DNA of 45,287 bases from Anaerolineales bacterium (GTDB lineage Bacteria > Chloroflexota > Anaerolineae > Anaerolineales > UBA4823), in the NCBI GenBank assembly GCA_016935755.1, contig JAFGQI010000172.1, positions 1 through 45,287 on the forward strand, written 5' to 3'. The position numbers were made by a program, and so were the translations under genes. Within the stretch, counting starts at the first letter, position 1, and each line of letters begins with the position of its first letter. Below the pieces are notes generated by a model, which had not been told where the DNA came from, made no database searches, and worked only from the letters and a program-made list of their open reading frames with translations. Shown here piece after piece: positions 10,001 to 17,362 of this stretch.

Positions 10001-10447
10001 CCTCCCGAGCAGCACGCCGCCATTGGGGCCAAAGGAAATAGCCCGCGCCAGACCATACTTCAATTTCTCGGGTGACTGCCCTTCTGGAGCAACTATGTAC
10101 AGGTGCGTAAAACGCAGGTACCAGTGGCCAGCGTTGTTGGCAAAGATGATCTTGCCATCCTGGGTCCAGCCAGCGGTCAGGCAGATACTGCCGCTCAGGT
10201 AGGTCAATCTGCTGGCAGGCCCTCCCAGGGCTGGCATCAGGTAGATTTCTGGCTGGCCTTCATCTCGTCCCACATACGCCAGCTGGCTTCCATCGGGTGA
10301 GAACAGCGGTCGGCTGGCTTCACCCAGGTTTGAAGTCAATCGGTGTGGTATTCCGCCTGAAGACGGAACACTCCATAGATCGTCCTCGCTGACAAATACT
10401 ACTGTATCGTTGTGCAGAGTAGGAAAACGATAGTAACCAGGGGGCAT
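7094..10447 (-). CDS. tricorn-like protease (S41 family, with beta-propellers and PDZ)
   Basis: A 1117-residue protein with the tricorn layout: residues about 1-270 contain WD/TolB-like beta-propeller repeats (SPDG, YVG, VSED), a second propeller runs to about 660, then a helical segment, a PDZ domain (around residues 780-860) and the C-terminal S41 serine peptidase. Catalytic elements seen are TSHAYEFGG (Ser-His pair equivalent to tricorn Ser745-His746) and NENAGSDGDIF (nucleophile Ser). An acidic, low-complexity insert (around residues 520-580) splits the propeller part, which is unusual. Start at ATG 10447 with GGAG 8 bases upstream, not the longer frame. First gene of the minus operon; tricorn produces short peptides for aminopeptidases, which fits the DppA and alpha/beta-hydrolase neighbours. 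No signal peptide, so cytoplasmic. Confidence 0.9.
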   Translation of the reverse strand: MPPGYYRFPTLHNDTVVFVSEDDLWSVPSSGGIPHRLTSNLGEASRPLFSPDGSQLAYVGRDEGQPEIYLMPALGGPASRLTYLSGSICLTAGWTQDGKIIFANNAGHWYLRFTHLYIVAPEGQSPEKLKYGLARAISFGPNGGVLLGRHTEDPARWKRYRGGTIGQLWIDETGRGEFQPLLPNLGNLTSPMWLHSPGPAGRIYFISDHEGIGNLYSCLPSGDDLLRHTRHENFYVRSATTDGRRIVYHAGAELYLFDPASNQTALIPIEYHSPQVQRRRKYINPAAYLDGWELHPRGHSTVITARGKMVNFANWEGAVIQQNDPDSLPDHPEPAVSARYRLPAWLSDGKRLVAVCDAGGEEKFVVLSGNGGPPEVIPVTDIGRPIAIAVNPCKDQIIFGNHRYELLCLDLKTSELRKIDRGSDSHIRDFCWSPDGEWVVYSVSINLHMMVLKLWNASSGEITQLTQPVLRDIAPSFDPQGKYIYFLSHRTFDPVFDQLHLELSFPRGMKPYLITLQEDAPSPFIPTLPVLEEPDTRHEPQPDGEEKPQTGDAEETEAEQKHAAPSEQNKPKPIRIDLTGIQQRLVAFPVNEGLYGRVLGAADGKVFYSRYPLAGSLNQSALANEPETNGTLLVYNFEDQKEEVFTSGITSFKITADGKFLIYRAGNDLRVVKASEKPANDEHGHNRKSGWLDLSRLRLAVAPGAEWKQMYREAWRLQRDQFWTEDMSQVDWLAIYDRYLPLVGRVGSRSEFSDLMWEMQGELGTSHAYEFGGDYRPEPRYLQGFLGAEFEYESASNGWRITHIYQGDPWDEENDSPFNNPGVNLNVGDCLLAINGKKLSSKFSPAMALVNLADQEVNLTISPATPETGSENSGAQNRSLSVRTLKSETQLRYRNWVETNRRRVHEASSDRLGYVHIPDMGPVGYAEFHRGFLAEAARDGLIVDVRFNRGGFVSALILEKLSRRRIGYSISRWGQNPEPYPDYAIAGPMVALTNENAGSDGDIFSHGFKLMKLGPLVGKRTWGGVIGITVHHELVDGSITTQPEFSTWFSDVGWNLENYGTDPDIEVDIRPQDYAAGADPQLERSIAEALRLLAANPPQLPDFSSRPSRAAPRLPSQ

Positions 10448-10618
10448 AGATTTCTCCTGTTTGGTGTTGGGGTATACAGATATCAAGTTTACCACGAGCA
10501 GTTATGAATCGGCTGCTGGTATGATAGGTAGATGGATATTTACAATGCGACCAGGCGATTTATCCCTGGTTCCCAATAAAACGCTGATCTACCCAGCCAT
10601 TTGCTGTCAAGGGCGGGA

Positions 10619-12847
10619 TTACTCTTCGTCTGGCGTGATGATTTCAAGCACTCCTGATCCTGGCCAGGTATCATCGAAGACCGCTCGAGCGATCATTTCG
10701 AACTGATCGTTCAATATCACCAGATTCAGCCCTCTCCAGCCGTTGGCAGTGGATGCACCAGCCACGCGGATATCTGCATCTTCTCCAAATGGGTAACCGG
10801 AAGAGTATATATGGATATCCTCCGGCAAGACCAATTCCCCATTTGCTAAAGCCAGCCTGGTTCCCGCGGGGTAGGCTAATGTGATGTCTGACAGGCTGTC
10901 AATCGACTCCACCACGAATTTGCCCTCGTGCAGGATGGCTGCATAGGAAGCCCAAAATTCCAGGCTCTCGATGCGGGATCCCAGCTGGGTCAGGTATTCT
11001 CTGGATGATTCGTCGAGCGCCTTACTGCCATCGTACCGGACTGCCAACAGGATGGTATTGTCCTGGTAAAGCTGAAGGAGTTCAGCCAGGGTGATCACCC
11101 GGTGAGTAGCCTGATATTCCAATAGATCGATTTTCTTCTCGATCAAAGCCCCCTTCTTCTGACTGTAGCAGGCGATAAAATCATCCAGGCGGTGACAGCG
11201 GAATTTATCCACCAGGTTGTCAATGAACCAGTTCATCCAATATTCGGAAAGAACATATAAGGTATCAGGGGCGGGGGTGCCTGTCGCCAGGCGGGCGTAA
11301 ATTCTTGCACGCTCTTCCTGGATCGCCTGAAATGAGAATCGCGATAGATAGCCGGAGGCCAGGTTGGTTTGGGTTGTGGCTGCCAGGTATGCAAAGTCAC
11401 GAAAGTCATTCTCGCGAACCATATCCTTGCTGTAAGCAGGTATGGTGATGATTGTTTCGAAAGATGAGGTGAGTTTTCGCCAGGAGGTTTGATCGATGTA
11501 GCCGGTATAGGGTTGGTGGTTCAGAACAGGCTGGATGTCCTTCAGGTCGGTAATCTGTACGAGCAGTCCGAGGCTGATAATAACTAAACTTGCCCTGGGG
11601 GGCAGCATTCGGACGATCAGCAACAGGGAAGCGAAGAACAGCAGGTAAACGATAGGCCAGACAAAACGCTCCCAGACGCGGAATATGGCGCTGATTTCTT
11701 GCAGCCATTTCCAATCCAGCGTATAAGCGAGGAGAACTCGATCCCCAAGATAGATTTGATTTCCCAGGGCGAAGGTGAGCAGTCCCAGGCAGGCGATCCA
11801 GAGCGACAGGTGATTCAGGAATACTCGCCGCCAGATTCCTTTGGGATCTTTGATCAGCTGGATAAAAAACAAGAATACTCCCAGACTGACGAGTAGAATG
11901 CCTCCCAGGCCAATGTAAACATACCCGTGTTCTCGGGGCGAGGCCTGCTGGGCCAGTCCGGGCAGCCAGCGGGAAAACTGAACGGGGTTCACCAGGGCGT
12001 TCAGGTTGAGTGAATAAACACTGAGATCCTCATCCCCATACCCCATATCCTGGTAGGAAAAAAATCCAGTCAGATACCATTCGATCAGCAGCAGCGCCAC
12101 TAATCCCACCAGGAACGCGATGGCTGTCTTAGGAGATATCTCTCGTGAGATTGCCATTTCGCGCAGAATGGAGGCAAAGACGATTGCCAGAACCATCGCC
12201 ACCAGGTATGGGTGGATCAGACCCACCAGGCCTACGATAATCGTCCAACGAATAATGAAACTCTTGAGGCTGAAACGATTGCTGGTAACGAGATATACCC
12301 ATAATGAAGCCAGCAGAATCCAATGAGAGGAGAGAGCCTCATGGGTGGGGTGGCGAAATAAAATCGGGCAAAACAGAAAGAACAGGCTCCCAACCAGGCG
12401 CAATGAACGTTGGCTGGTGGCTAATGTCATCAGCCGGTAGCCTAGAGCGGCCTGGAGCATGTAGCTGACGAACATCCACGGCCCAAAATATTGGAAGTTG
12501 GTTGGCAGGGCGAAGGAGATTAACTTGAAGGGGAAAGCCAGCAGAGGCAGCCCGTCCGTATACCCGATGCTGGTTCCGATGGGCCACCAGAAGCGGGTGA
12601 TCAGCCCAGGAGGAAAATGCCAGGGCTCGCCGGCGAAGAAGAGCCAGCCCACCAGATGCTGCGCGCTATCTGCTCCATGCATCAACCAATCAAAGCTGGT
12701 TGGGTTCAATGCCCCCCACCCATATCGATAAAGCGCCAGAGCAAAGCCAAGCAGGATGCTGGTCAGCAGGTAGGGATCCAGGCGTTTGAGGTGGTTAACC
12801 AGTCTGGTTCGGGGGAAAGGAGGGTGGAGTGGGGTAAAATTGGGCAT
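10619..12847 (-). CDS. large multi-spanning membrane protein, GT-C glycosyltransferase-like (DUF6311-type)
   Basis: About 742 residues. The first 450 residues contain roughly ten hydrophobic helices separated by short loops; the remaining 300 are soluble and end in an extracytoplasmic-looking beta-rich domain. An early loop has FDWLMHGADSAQHLVGW and WWPIGTSIGYTDG, which recalls the acidic first-loop residues of GT-C enzymes and the DUF6311 family. It would transfer sugars from lipid-linked donors at the outer face of the membrane, but no substrate can be stated. ATG at 12847 is preferred over an upstream TTG, although its ribosome-binding site (GGAG 18 bases away) is poor. It is divergent from the exported protein at 12930, across an 82-base gap. 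Confidence 0.6.
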   Translation of the reverse strand: MPNFTPLHPPFPRTRLVNHLKRLDPYLLTSILLGFALALYRYGWGALNPTSFDWLMHGADSAQHLVGWLFFAGEPWHFPPGLITRFWWPIGTSIGYTDGLPLLAFPFKLISFALPTNFQYFGPWMFVSYMLQAALGYRLMTLATSQRSLRLVGSLFFLFCPILFRHPTHEALSSHWILLASLWVYLVTSNRFSLKSFIIRWTIIVGLVGLIHPYLVAMVLAIVFASILREMAISREISPKTAIAFLVGLVALLLIEWYLTGFFSYQDMGYGDEDLSVYSLNLNALVNPVQFSRWLPGLAQQASPREHGYVYIGLGGILLVSLGVFLFFIQLIKDPKGIWRRVFLNHLSLWIACLGLLTFALGNQIYLGDRVLLAYTLDWKWLQEISAIFRVWERFVWPIVYLLFFASLLLIVRMLPPRASLVIISLGLLVQITDLKDIQPVLNHQPYTGYIDQTSWRKLTSSFETIITIPAYSKDMVRENDFRDFAYLAATTQTNLASGYLSRFSFQAIQEERARIYARLATGTPAPDTLYVLSEYWMNWFIDNLVDKFRCHRLDDFIACYSQKKGALIEKKIDLLEYQATHRVITLAELLQLYQDNTILLAVRYDGSKALDESSREYLTQLGSRIESLEFWASYAAILHEGKFVVESIDSLSDITLAYPAGTRLALANGELVLPEDIHIYSSGYPFGEDADIRVAGASTANGWRGLNLVILNDQFEMIARAVFDDTWPGSGVLEIITPDEE

Positions 12848-12856
12848 TGTCGAGTT

Positions 12857-12868
12857 GAGTTGCAACTC
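12857..12868. repeat. 12-bp perfect palindrome in the divergent spacer
   Basis: GAGTTGCAACTC lies in the 82-base spacer between the divergent membrane-protein and glycosidase-family genes, 10 bases before the start of the former. Such a site could be an operator shared by both promoters; nothing else in the spacer looks like a promoter. Confidence 0.3.
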
Positions 12869-12929
12869 CAACAATTATCATCGAATTGTGAGGTTTGTCA
12901 ACATACAGGCTGACTGCAGCCTTATCAAA

Positions 12930-14444
12930 ATGAATAGATTGCGTTATTGCTTCGTTTTGCTGATCCTTGGATTAGCCATCCAGCCTGCCCGTCCGGTGCA
13001 CAGCGCCTCATCATCCTGGCAGTCGCTGGCCGCCGGGATCGATTATCGTGAGTTTTATCTGCCGGGGCCGAATCATGTTTATGTGGCGCGCATGGATCGC
13101 AGCAGCCCGCAGGTTACATTAGACAGCAGCATCGCCCAAGGTCGCTTGAGCGGCGGTCTGGAGACTGTGCGGCTGATGGCAGAACGATATGATCAGGCGA
13201 TTAATTACTGGGGCGAAGAATGGGGCAGCCGCAACCAGGTGATTGTGGCAATCAACGGATTCTTTTACGATCCGCAAACGGGCATCCCCGCCAGCGGTCA
13301 GATACAGTCTGGCTGGTATGCAAAACATTTCGATGAGCGTCAGAGCGGCAGCGGCATTGCCTGGACGCTGGATCGCCAGATCTTTATCGGTGGATGCGTC
13401 AACCACCCGATTACACGACAGAGCATCCTTTTCAAGCGATCAAATCAGCAGATGCCTTTTGATGGAATTAACATCCCGCGCGAGAATAATAAACTGATCA
13501 TTTATACTTCTCAGTATGATGCCAGCACCCTGACGGAGGATGCTGGATTGGAAGTGCTGGTTGAAATGAGCCGTCCCATGCTGATCATGCCCTCTCCAGC
13601 GGTCATTACCGGCACAGTGCGGACAATTCGGGATGGGCAGGGTTCCACACCAATCCCTTTTGATCATATTGTTCTCTCCGCCAGCGGTAGAGCGCGCATC
13701 AACCTGCTCGGGCAGGTTGCAGTAGGGGATGAAATTGGAATCTCCCAGGAGATTAAGCACTACGAACCCGATTGCCGGACTTCCTCGCCTTTGAGTTGGA
13801 CGAAGACCTATGCCGGGATTGGAGGTAGTTATGTTTTCCTTAGAGATGGTGTAATCCAACCACAGGCTGAGCTGGGGGCAGTATTGCGCAGTCCGCGCAC
13901 CGCGATAGCCTACGACAACTGGTATATCTATTTTGTCGTTGTGGATGGCCGCGATCGTCTGCGCAGCCTGGGGATGAGCATGGTCGAGCTGGCGGTCTTT
14001 ACGCGCAATTACCTGGGCGCAGCCTGGGGAGTCGCATTAGATGGGGGAGGCTCATCGACCATGGTCGTCAAGGGTGAAGTTATGAACCATCCCAATGCGG
14101 AGCTGGATGAAGACGGCGTTGGCGTGGTTTCTGGATCTGGGCAGCCATTGATTGAACGCGCCGTAGCCAACGGAATAATGATGGTGGTCGTGCAGCCAAA
14201 GGAGATTTCCGGGCGGTATAAACCGGGGCAGAAAGTCGCGGTCAGGAGGAGTGTTCAGGCGCCGGTCTATCTTGGCCCAGGGAGCAATTTTGCTGTCTTG
14301 ACCAGCCTGCTGCCAGGCAGCCAGGGTGTCATCCTGGATCACCTCAGCGGCTTGAATGGCGTGCTGGCGAAGGGGGCTTATTGGTGGAAGGTCGCTTTTG
14401 GGGAATGGGTGGGTTGGGTGAGTGAAGATGTCCTGTCTCCATAA
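12930..14444 (+). CDS. exported phosphodiester glycosidase (NAGPA)-family protein with C-terminal SH3 domain
   Basis: 504 residues. It opens with MNRLRYCFVLLILGLAIQ, a signal peptide cleaved near HSASS, so the product is secreted or membrane-attached. The body matches the phosphodiester glycosidase (NAGPA/DUF2233) family: INGFFYD, a Gly/Ser-rich GIGGSYVFLRDG, and near the end RTAIAYD and VALDGGGSSTMV, the family's conserved motif. The last 75 residues look like an SH3b domain (VYLGPGSNFAVLTSLLPG, WWKVAFGEWVGWVSED), which would bind the wall. ATG at 12930 is chosen because it begins the signal peptide; the frame is open upstream but reads unlike protein. Likely role is removal of sugar phosphodiester decorations from cell-surface polymers; substrate unknown. 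Confidence 0.75.
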   Translation: MNRLRYCFVLLILGLAIQPARPVHSASSSWQSLAAGIDYREFYLPGPNHVYVARMDRSSPQVTLDSSIAQGRLSGGLETVRLMAERYDQAINYWGEEWGSRNQVIVAINGFFYDPQTGIPASGQIQSGWYAKHFDERQSGSGIAWTLDRQIFIGGCVNHPITRQSILFKRSNQQMPFDGINIPRENNKLIIYTSQYDASTLTEDAGLEVLVEMSRPMLIMPSPAVITGTVRTIRDGQGSTPIPFDHIVLSASGRARINLLGQVAVGDEIGISQEIKHYEPDCRTSSPLSWTKTYAGIGGSYVFLRDGVIQPQAELGAVLRSPRTAIAYDNWYIYFVVVDGRDRLRSLGMSMVELAVFTRNYLGAAWGVALDGGGSSTMVVKGEVMNHPNAELDEDGVGVVSGSGQPLIERAVANGIMMVVVQPKEISGRYKPGQKVAVRRSVQAPVYLGPGSNFAVLTSLLPGSQGVILDHLSGLNGVLAKGAYWWKVAFGEWVGWVSEDVLSP

Positions 14445-14538
14445 TGCTGGTTTTGTTAGATGCTATTCCCTCAGCAAGATTAGGGGTAAAATGTTTGTAT
14501 TCTGCTACTACAAGGATTGAATCCAATTGGAGGGCTGT

Positions 14539-15690
14539 ATGAATTTTGAACTAACGCAAGAACAGCGCATGTGGCGAGAAGTAGTACACGATTTTGTGGA
14601 ACGAGAAGTGAAGCCTAAGGCTCAGGAGGTGGATGAAGAGGCCAGTTTTAATTGGCCTGCTGTCCGTAAGATGGGCCCATTGGGCCTGTTGGGTTTAGGC
14701 GTACCAGAGCAATACGGCGGCTCGAATGTCGATTCGATCAGCGCAGCGATCGCGATTGAAGAGCTGGGTTGGGGATGCGGCAGCACAGCCCTGTCGATTT
14801 CCGCTCATAATGGGCTGGGAACGATGCCCCTTGTGCTGTATGGCACTGAAGCCCAGAAAAGACGCTTTCTGCCCCCTTTGGTCACTGGTAAGGGCAAACT
14901 AGCCGCCTTGGTGATGACCGAGCCGGGAGCGGGGTCTGACATTCAGGGGGGGATAACCACACATGCCGAACGCCAGGGTGATGATTGGGTGATCAACGGC
15001 GCTAAGATGTGGTGCACCAATGGCAGTGTCGCGGACTATATCATCATCGTGGTGCGCACAGATCCAAGAGGGGGATCGCGATCGCTGAGCATGATCATTG
15101 TCCCTACCGACACACCCGGCCTGCATGTCGCTCCGACGGAAAAGAAGATGGGCTTGAAAGGCTCGCCTACCAACGCGGTGACTTGTGATAACGTTCGCGT
15201 CCCACAGGACTTTCTGCTGGGGGTTGAAGGCCGTGGACTGCACCAGACCCTGGCAACACTCGATGGGGGTAGAATCAGCATCGGCGCCCTGGCGGTAGGG
15301 TTGGCTCAGGCAGCCATGGAGGAAGCTGTTCGCTATGCAAACGGGCGTCAGGCTTTTGGACGGCCGATCGCCGAATTCCAGGCTATCCAATGGATGCTGG
15401 CAGATGCCGCCACAGAGATTCATGCGGCGCGCTTATCAATATATTATGCCGCCTGGCTGAGAGATCAGGCAAAACCTTATACCAAAGAAGCAGCCATGGC
15501 TAAATTATTCGCCACTGAAATGGCCGAACGGGTATGCCGGAATGCCATTCAGATCCACGGTGGTTATGGTTACAGCCGGGAATACCCCGTGGAGCGCATC
15601 TACCGGGATGCCCGTCTGATGACCATTGGCGAAGGAACCAGTGAAGTCCAACGCCTGGTGATTTCACGGTTGCTATTGCAGGGAATGTAA
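14539..15690 (+). CDS. acyl-CoA dehydrogenase
   Basis: A 383-residue FAD flavoprotein that oxidises an acyl-CoA to the enoyl-CoA and passes electrons to ETF. Family motifs are plain: LGVPEQYGG, MTEPGAGSDI and WCTNGSVADY for FAD binding, GRKAFG-like GRQAFGRPIAEFQ, IQIHGGYGYSREYPVERIYRD, and the catalytic base Glu365 in GEGTSEVQ, the short/branched-chain position. The ATG at 14539 has GGAGGG 4-5 bases upstream; a TTG at 14527 is inside that site. It stands alone, with a strong terminator after it. It is probably for short- or branched-chain acyl-CoA from amino-acid breakdown, but chain length cannot be read from sequence. Confidence 0.9.
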   Translation: MNFELTQEQRMWREVVHDFVEREVKPKAQEVDEEASFNWPAVRKMGPLGLLGLGVPEQYGGSNVDSISAAIAIEELGWGCGSTALSISAHNGLGTMPLVLYGTEAQKRRFLPPLVTGKGKLAALVMTEPGAGSDIQGGITTHAERQGDDWVINGAKMWCTNGSVADYIIIVVRTDPRGGSRSLSMIIVPTDTPGLHVAPTEKKMGLKGSPTNAVTCDNVRVPQDFLLGVEGRGLHQTLATLDGGRISIGALAVGLAQAAMEEAVRYANGRQAFGRPIAEFQAIQWMLADAATEIHAARLSIYYAAWLRDQAKPYTKEAAMAKLFATEMAERVCRNAIQIHGGYGYSREYPVERIYRDARLMTIGEGTSEVQRLVISRLLLQGM

Positions 15691-15727
15691 AAACATGGGC
15701 CGGCGTTGAGGCGCCGGCCCATGTTTT
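15690..15727. terminator. strong bidirectional terminator
   Basis: A perfect 16-bp stem (15690-15705 with 15712-15727), loop of 6, flanked by A on the left and T on the right. It lies between the convergent acyl-CoA dehydrogenase and lepB genes and can serve both. Confidence 0.9.
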
Positions 15728-15731
15728 TATT

Positions 15732-16331
15732 TTATGGTTCAGCCGCGGCTGCGGTGACCTGGTTTAGGAATTGCCAATGCTCCATGGGGTAATATACCAC
15801 CAGGGCCTTGCCAAGGATGTTTTCCAAAGGCACCATACCCCATTGGTGTGAGTCAGATGAACTGTTGCGATTGTCGCCCAAGACAAACACGGAATCCAAA
15901 GGCACCGTCCATTCACCGTTATAATTTGGCGGTGCCATGATATAGCTTTCCTGCTGGGGGATGTTATTGATATAGACTTTCCCCTCCTGAACACGCACGT
16001 TCTCACCGGGCAGCCCGATGACGCGCTTGATGTAGGGTTCTCCATCTGGGTTAATTGGAACCCGGAAAACGATCACATCGCCGCGTTTGGGCTGACCAAA
16101 CCTGTAGGCCAGCTTGTTAACCAGGACAAAGTCCTTCTCATACAGAGTGGGCTGCATGCTGATCGATTGGACGCGAATGCGCGAAGAAACAGCATCGATC
16201 ACTAGAAAAATAATTACAGAAAGAATAACGGTTTGGAGCAGCTCAAGTAAAAATTGCTTGAGCTGGTTCTTTTTTGAGCCCGGGGGAATTGATTCCTGAT
16301 CCGGGAGCTGTTCAGTAAAAAATTGATCCAT
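15732..16331 (-). CDS. lepB: signal peptidase I
   Basis: A 199-residue type I signal peptidase that cleaves signal peptides on the outer face of the membrane. One membrane helix (residues about 29-47) is followed by box B SISMQPTL with nucleophile Ser58, box C-like GDVIVFR, box D IKRVIGLPGE with the general base Lys102, and box E GDNRNSSSDS. This single-span, short form is typical of Gram-positive-like bacteria. ATG at 16331, weak ribosome-binding site. It is the last gene of the long minus operon, ending 4 bases from the shared terminator. Confidence 0.95.
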   Translation of the reverse strand: MDQFFTEQLPDQESIPPGSKKNQLKQFLLELLQTVILSVIIFLVIDAVSSRIRVQSISMQPTLYEKDFVLVNKLAYRFGQPKRGDVIVFRVPINPDGEPYIKRVIGLPGENVRVQEGKVYINNIPQQESYIMAPPNYNGEWTVPLDSVFVLGDNRNSSSDSHQWGMVPLENILGKALVVYYPMEHWQFLNQVTAAAAEP

Positions 16332-16390
16332 GAGTGTAAATCTTTACCTGTAATAAGCCGACCAATCGGAAGGCTGAAAGGAAGGGAGTA

Positions 16391-16897
16391 TCACCGTAGC
16401 TCGTGGTGGCCTATCTCGGCGTCAGGATCTTCCTGCAGTAATTGTACAGCATGTGGGAGCACTGGCAAGACCACCTGCAGATTTTCGATCGCGCCCTTAG
16501 GGCTGCCGGGCAGGTTGATCACCAGGCAGCGCTTGCGGATGCCAGCCGTGGCTCGCGAGAGCATGGCGTGGGGGGTGATCTTCAGGCTGGCTTGCCGCAT
16601 GGCTTCTGCCAGGCCAGGGCAGGGACGTTCGAGGATGGATTGCGTAGCCTCGGGAGTAATATCGCGTGGGCTAAATCCGGTGCCTCCGGTGGTCAGGATG
16701 ACATCGATCTCGCCGGAGTCGCACCAGTCTGCCAGCAGCCTGCTCAGCTGTGGCAGATCATCAGCCAGGATTGCCTGCCGTACTACCTTCCAGCCCTGCG
16801 CCAGGATGAGCTCAACCAGGGCAGGTCCAGATGCATCTGGGCGTTCACCGCGGGCTGATCGATCTGAAACGGTGAGGATTCCGATCCGTAAACTCAT
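16391..16897 (-). CDS. mog: MogA/MoaB family molybdenum cofactor protein
   Basis: 168 residues. The family adenylylates molybdopterin before molybdate insertion. It shows ILTVSDRSARGERPDASGP near the N terminus and TTGGTGFSPRDITPEAT in the middle, the MoaB/MogA signatures, and NLPGSPKGAIENL near the end. The ATG at 16897 is used because the protein family begins there; no strong ribosome-binding site is visible. No other molybdenum cofactor gene is in the window, so it is far from its pathway partners. It is downstream of a GNAT gene with a 44-base gap. Confidence 0.85.
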   Translation of the reverse strand: MSLRIGILTVSDRSARGERPDASGPALVELILAQGWKVVRQAILADDLPQLSRLLADWCDSGEIDVILTTGGTGFSPRDITPEATQSILERPCPGLAEAMRQASLKITPHAMLSRATAGIRKRCLVINLPGSPKGAIENLQVVLPVLPHAVQLLQEDPDAEIGHHELR

Positions 16898-16941
16898 GCC
16901 AACAGTCCAGTCGTATTCATAGCCTGATATGCCATCTGAAT

Positions 16942-17361
16942 CTAAGCCAAATCTTTTCCGTAGACGAAAAGATCCATGCAGCTCCAACCACGCGCTTCGT
17001 AAAATTGTATAGCTTCCAGGTTGTCTTGCGTGACCAGCAGGTAACAGCGAATGCAGCCTTTCAGACGCAGGCGCTGCTCCAACTCGGCCATCAGCTGCTC
17101 TCCAATACCCTTTCGCCGCTGCTCAGGCGAAACCGCCAGGTGGTACACGATGCCCCGCCGGCCGTCAAAGCCACCCAGAACGCTGCCGATGATCTGGTTA
17201 TTCTCTTCTGCCACCAGGAACAAGTCCGGGTCGCGCAGCAGTTTCTTCCGGATTTCTTCTGGCTCATCGGATCGCCGGATTTGGATACCGGGGCCAGCAT
17301 TTGCCCACAGGGAAAGCACAGCCGGATAATCTGCGGGATAGTCGAAGAGGCGGATTAACAC
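16942..17361 (-). CDS. GNAT family N-acetyltransferase
   Basis: A 139-residue single-domain acetyltransferase with the acetyl-CoA loop SPEQRRKGIGEQLM and a C-terminal AIQFYEARGW, which resembles YpeA/RimI-like enzymes that acetylate amines or protein N-termini. Starts with GTG at 17361, one base after the stop of the PHP-AlbA gene (17363-17365), so it is translationally coupled to it. Substrate unknown. Confidence 0.85.
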   Translation of the reverse strand: MLIRLFDYPADYPAVLSLWANAGPGIQIRRSDEPEEIRKKLLRDPDLFLVAEENNQIIGSVLGGFDGRRGIVYHLAVSPEQRRKGIGEQLMAELEQRLRLKGCIRCYLLVTQDNLEAIQFYEARGWSCMDLFVYGKDLA

Positions 17362-17362
17362 C

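Noticed and set aside
10543..10580. Short stem (ACCAGG/CCTGGT) upstream of the tricorn gene as terminator
   Set aside because: Only 6 bp with no T run; too weak to report as a feature.
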